A stretch of DNA of 64,000 nucleotides from Corythucha ciliata. Taxonomy: Eukaryota > Arthropoda > Insecta > Hemiptera > Tingidae. The translations under genes were made by a program, and so were the position numbers. Position 1 is the stretch's first letter. The number at the start of each line of letters is the position of its first letter. The notes below the pieces were generated by a model. That model was not told the DNA's origin. It ran no database searches and saw only the letters and a list, made by a program, of their open reading frames with translations. Of this stretch, positions 60,793-64,000 are shown one piece after another. Where the stretch lies: assembly GCA_038030265.1 (NCBI GenBank), contig CM075939.1:45737253-45801252 (forward strand), given 5' to 3'.

Positions 60793-60850
60793 TTTTTCCT
60801 CCTGGGCAATTTCCACAAGCAACTCAAAAGTCCCGAAAAACAAGTTACCC

Positions 60851-60860
60851 TTTAAATATA
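60851..60860 (-). promoter_or_regulatory. TATA box of the Gln/Ser-rich gene
   Basis: TATATTTAAA on the minus strand, about 60 bp upstream of the initiator ATG (60790-60792), with a G-rich flank upstream. The start site is probably near 60825. Confidence 0.6.
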
Positions 60861-61659
60861 GCCCCCCCACTCCTTACACTCATTTAACTTCTTGCTAATC
60901 GCTCATTAGACACATTTGTCGTCAACTCTTCCTCTTGATCAACAAGGGTGGGCTTTTCTTTTTTTTTTTTTCTTCGCACCTCCCTCTTCGTTAGAAAAAA
61001 CGCGGAAGTGAGCTAATTCTTTTCGTAATTAGGGAAATACGATCTAAATTCTCACCCTCCCCTCTCCACACAACCCCTGTATGTCTAATTATAAACACGA
61101 AAATGACAGTTTTCTTCCAGTTACCGGTTATACTGGAGAGAAGGCCTCCTTTTTCATGGGCAGGGTGAAAACTGCCTGAGCCCCTGGAGGCATTGTTGCA
61201 AGGCAGCTCTGAAAACCCGGTGACAAAAACAGAGAACGCGAGTTTGTTGCGTAATAATAGTTCGCTGGGTTGTGGAGGAGGGGAAGAGGAGCCCAAGGAG
61301 AGAAGTAAATAACGGCAGCAAACCTTTTAGTGTGCCGGTACAGTTGCGGGGTAATTCTCTTTAAAACCCCTCCGGAAATTCCCCATTCCGTAATCGTAAA
61401 ATATTGGTCTAGAAATTGCAAAATTGACTATTTTTCGGGCTAAAACACCGTTTGTGGACCGGAAAAATAAAAATCTTCTCCCTACAAAATGACTAAATTT
61501 GTTCCTTTAACAGGAACTCTGCGTTTAATGGCGCAAGGGAACAAGTGCGCTCCTCTACACCCCGGCAATTGAGTCGCGTGCCCGGGGGTGCACGTGGCTC
61601 CACCCTGCCACTTTAGTACGATCCCCACACACTTCGAGCCTAAATTGGTCTGCCTGAAT
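60861..61659. other. Intergenic DNA, nothing recognised
   Basis: No gene supported. Minus-strand frames at 60991-61421 overlap each other and show no domain. Confidence 0.4.
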
Positions 61660-63090
61660 GATTTTTTTTTTTTTCAATTTTACCGATGAACTGTCCATTT
61701 TTCGCCTTGAATTAGCGGTTTTCTCAATTTGAGGCGCGATGTTTTTCACTTTTAACCGATGAGAAGAACTTTTTTCTCAGTTTCAGCCGTGGAGTTGTTC
61801 TAGGAATAGAACAAATTTCACCCATAAATCGGCTTTTAAACGCCTCCAATCGAATCTTTATTTAATTTTATTAGCTAATTAGCGATTTTTATCAATATCA
61901 AGTAGCATTTTCTAAATTTTAGCTGCTAATTATCGATTTTTCACAATTCAGCTGTGAATTATAGCGCCTTTCCTCATTTCTAACCGCGAAATAGCGATTT
62001 TCCCCCATTTTAGCAGTGAATTATAGCCATTTCTTTTTAATTTTGACCTTGAGCTAAAGCGTTTTGCTCTATTTTAACCGTGAATTACCCGCATTTTCCT
62101 CCGTTTTCGCTCAAATTAGCGTTTCTCTCAACTTTAAACGCGATTTTTTGCTGTGATCAATGTCAGACGTGGACTTGCCATAGGAAGGAGCGTTTTTGTA
62201 CTATAAATTTCAGCCGTAAATTGGCCTATATACACCTCAAATCGACTTTTTCCTTATTTTGTATACGCGAATTAGTGCTTTATATCGATTTTCCCAGCAA
62301 AGTCTCAATTGTAGCCGCGAAATGGCTTTTTCCCCGATCTTGGCAGTATTTAGTGATTTTTCTCAATTTCAGCCGCGAATCAGCCCTGTTTATATCCTTT
62401 ATACGTGAATTTGCATTTATTCTCAATTTTAGCTGCGAATAAGGAGCGTTTTTCTTCCACGAATAAGCGAACGAGAATAAGCGTTTTTCCGGTTAGATAG
62501 CTGCTGCTGAATTGGCGATTTTTCTCAATTTTAGCCGTGAATGAACGTCTTTTATCCATTTTCACCGCAAGTAACGATTTTCTCCCGTGAATAAGCGATT
62601 TCTCTCAATTTCAGCCATGATTTAGCGATTTTTCTCAAGAATCCGAAACTGGGCATTTTTCTAAATTTTGGTCCCGAATCAGCGTTTTTCTCAATTCTAT
62701 ACCTTTTTTTTTCAGTTTTCACCGTGAATTTTGAGCTTTTTCTCAATTTTAGCATTTTTAGCCGTGGACTTGCCCCAAGATTAGCACAATAGCGATTCTT
62801 CCTCAATCTTAACCGGAAAAGGGTTTCCGTACACCGCGAATCAGCGACTTATTCTCAATTTTGGTCTGGAAGTTGCATCGAGGAACCACCGTGAAGTTTC
62901 ACATTTTTAACGGTTTTGCCAAATTTCAGCCGTGCACTTTCATCAAGAACGGCACATTAGTGCATTTTATCAATTTTTAGACGTTTTTAATACCTACAGA
63001 AAATGGGTATCGGCTTATTTTCTCTATTTTAACCGAAAAAACGCCTTCAGAAGGCGCAAGTTGGCAGTTTTCTCAATTTCAACAGTGAAT
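61660..63090. repeat. Family A tandem repeat, reverse orientation
   Basis: TTTTTCTCAATTTTAGCCGT then GAATTAGCG-type monomers are dense from 61700 to 62850. A recurring longer variant, GCCGTGGACTTGCC, appears near 62168 and 62762 (also at 32245), marking a sub-family. Confidence 0.85.
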
Positions 63091-63539
63091 CACTGCTAAT
63101 CAGAAAAGCGCTTCCGTTGGCTGGAGTCTGATATTCAGCCACACGAATCACTGAGCACCTGCAACGGTCTATTCTCCCAGTCGGACGGACCTAAAATTGT
63201 CGAGAAGTAGCTAAATCGCGGTTCAAAGTGTTACCAACCTCCTTTCCTCGTGCCAACCAACATCCATGAACATTCTCGGCTTTTGGAGAGCACGGCTCGC
63301 TCGCAGTACCAATATCGTCGTGATTTGAACATTTTATCCACGTGAAAGCGGATTAAAATCAACAGAATTTCGGGAAATTGAGAGCTGTTCGGCCCAGAAA
63401 ATGACTAACAGTCAACCATTTAGTGAAGAAAGTTGTATTTTAGCCTCAAAAATGGAATATTCGGCTTAGTAACCTTCAGAAAAGCGCCAAATCGTATCCA
63501 GCCTAAAAAGCTTACCTTTTGCCTTCAAGACTTGTTTTT
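63091..63539. other. Spacer resembling 48.8-48.96 kb
   Basis: The TCGGACGGACCTAAA..CATCCATGA order matches the spacer at 48840-48960 loosely. It is probably a dispersed repeat module linked to the arrays. Confidence 0.4.
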
Positions 63540-64000
63540 AAGGTCCAATAACCGGGAATTAGGTAAAACGCTAATTCGCTGCTAAAATTAGGTAAAACGT
63601 TAGTTCGCGGCTAAAATCCAGAGAAATGGCTAAATAGAGGTTTAAATAAAGAACATTTCGCGCCCCAAAATGGAAAAACGGACGATTCGCACAGCCATGA
63701 GAATGATAAAATCGATCATTTGCGTGCCAAAAATGGCAATATTAACTATTCGCGTAACAATAATGACCCTGTACTGACCATTCACCCCTTTGGCTCTAAA
63801 AATAGCCAAACTGGCAATTTCCCACTTTAAAAATGGCTGACCTGACCGCAACTTTGAAAATACTTGCACTTAAAATGGCAAAATCGACCATATACGCGCC
63901 AAGAAATGGACAAATCGTCTGACTATTCGCGCCTAGGCTTGACAGACTATTCACTAGCCCGTAATGGCACAACAGACAATTTGCGCCCTAAAATCGATAA
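63540..64000. repeat. Junction of family A (forward) and family B (forward) arrays
   Basis: Two or three A monomers (CTAATTCGCTGCTAAAATTA and relatives) at 63570-63640 pass directly into B monomers (AAAATGGCAAAATCGACC and similar), which run off the right edge. Both have the same polarity of the shared ATTCGCG..TAAAA core. Confidence 0.75.

Overview
The window looks like a repeat-rich arthropod genome, probably pancrustacean. The evidence is an intron-rich gene of the hemocyanin/hexamerin superfamily, secreted glycine-rich structural-type proteins with 55-70 bp introns, GT-AG splicing, TATA boxes and AATAAA signals, and arthropod-style hAT, BEL/Pao, Gypsy and PIF/Harbinger elements. No rRNA, tRNA, operon or CRISPR array was seen. 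Exon models were built by hand from splice signals and frame continuity. Every host gene model closes to an exact multiple of three.

Layout. 1-8160: a decayed reverse-transcriptase element split by a complete hAT transposon (1974-7708, 8-bp target duplication). The hAT carries a broken transposase and a 1.67-kb foldback in its 5' part. 9.8-16.7 kb: a 14-exon hemocyanin/hexamerin-family gene on the minus strand (728 aa), with a 3.6-kb intron full of short degenerate repeats. It has lost all three copper-B ligands and one copper-A ligand, so it is most likely a storage or structural hexamerin-like protein rather than an oxygen carrier. 17.5-24.2 kb: nested elements flanked by TTA target duplications, plus LINE debris. 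24.7-29.2 kb: a degenerate Gypsy element on the minus strand, with a candidate gag-pol -1 frameshift signal and a nested 278-bp inverted-repeat element. 29.9-30.5 kb: a LINE fragment. 35.9-42.5 kb: a BEL/Pao element with almost identical LTRs but five frame breaks.

44.3-45.3, 52.3-53.7 and 58.9-60.8 kb hold three minus-strand genes for secreted low-complexity proteins. The first two share exon architecture (signal-peptide exon ending in phase 1, short second exon ending in phase 0, third exon opening with a multibasic site before glycine-rich sequence) and look like paralogues. The third is Gln/Ser/Asn-rich and carries regularly spaced repeats that resemble bacterial curlin repeats. Together these suggest a locus for extracellular matrix, cuticle, silk or adhesive proteins; that role is inference.

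Much of the remaining DNA is built from degenerate tandem monomers of about 30 bp. Families A and B share a core reading roughly ATTCGCG-(G/C)C-TAAAA; families C, D and E have a similar period. They fill introns and intergenic space in both orientations, and transposons are inserted into them. This repeat system, the curlin-like protein and the copper-less hemocyanin relative are the main points of interest.
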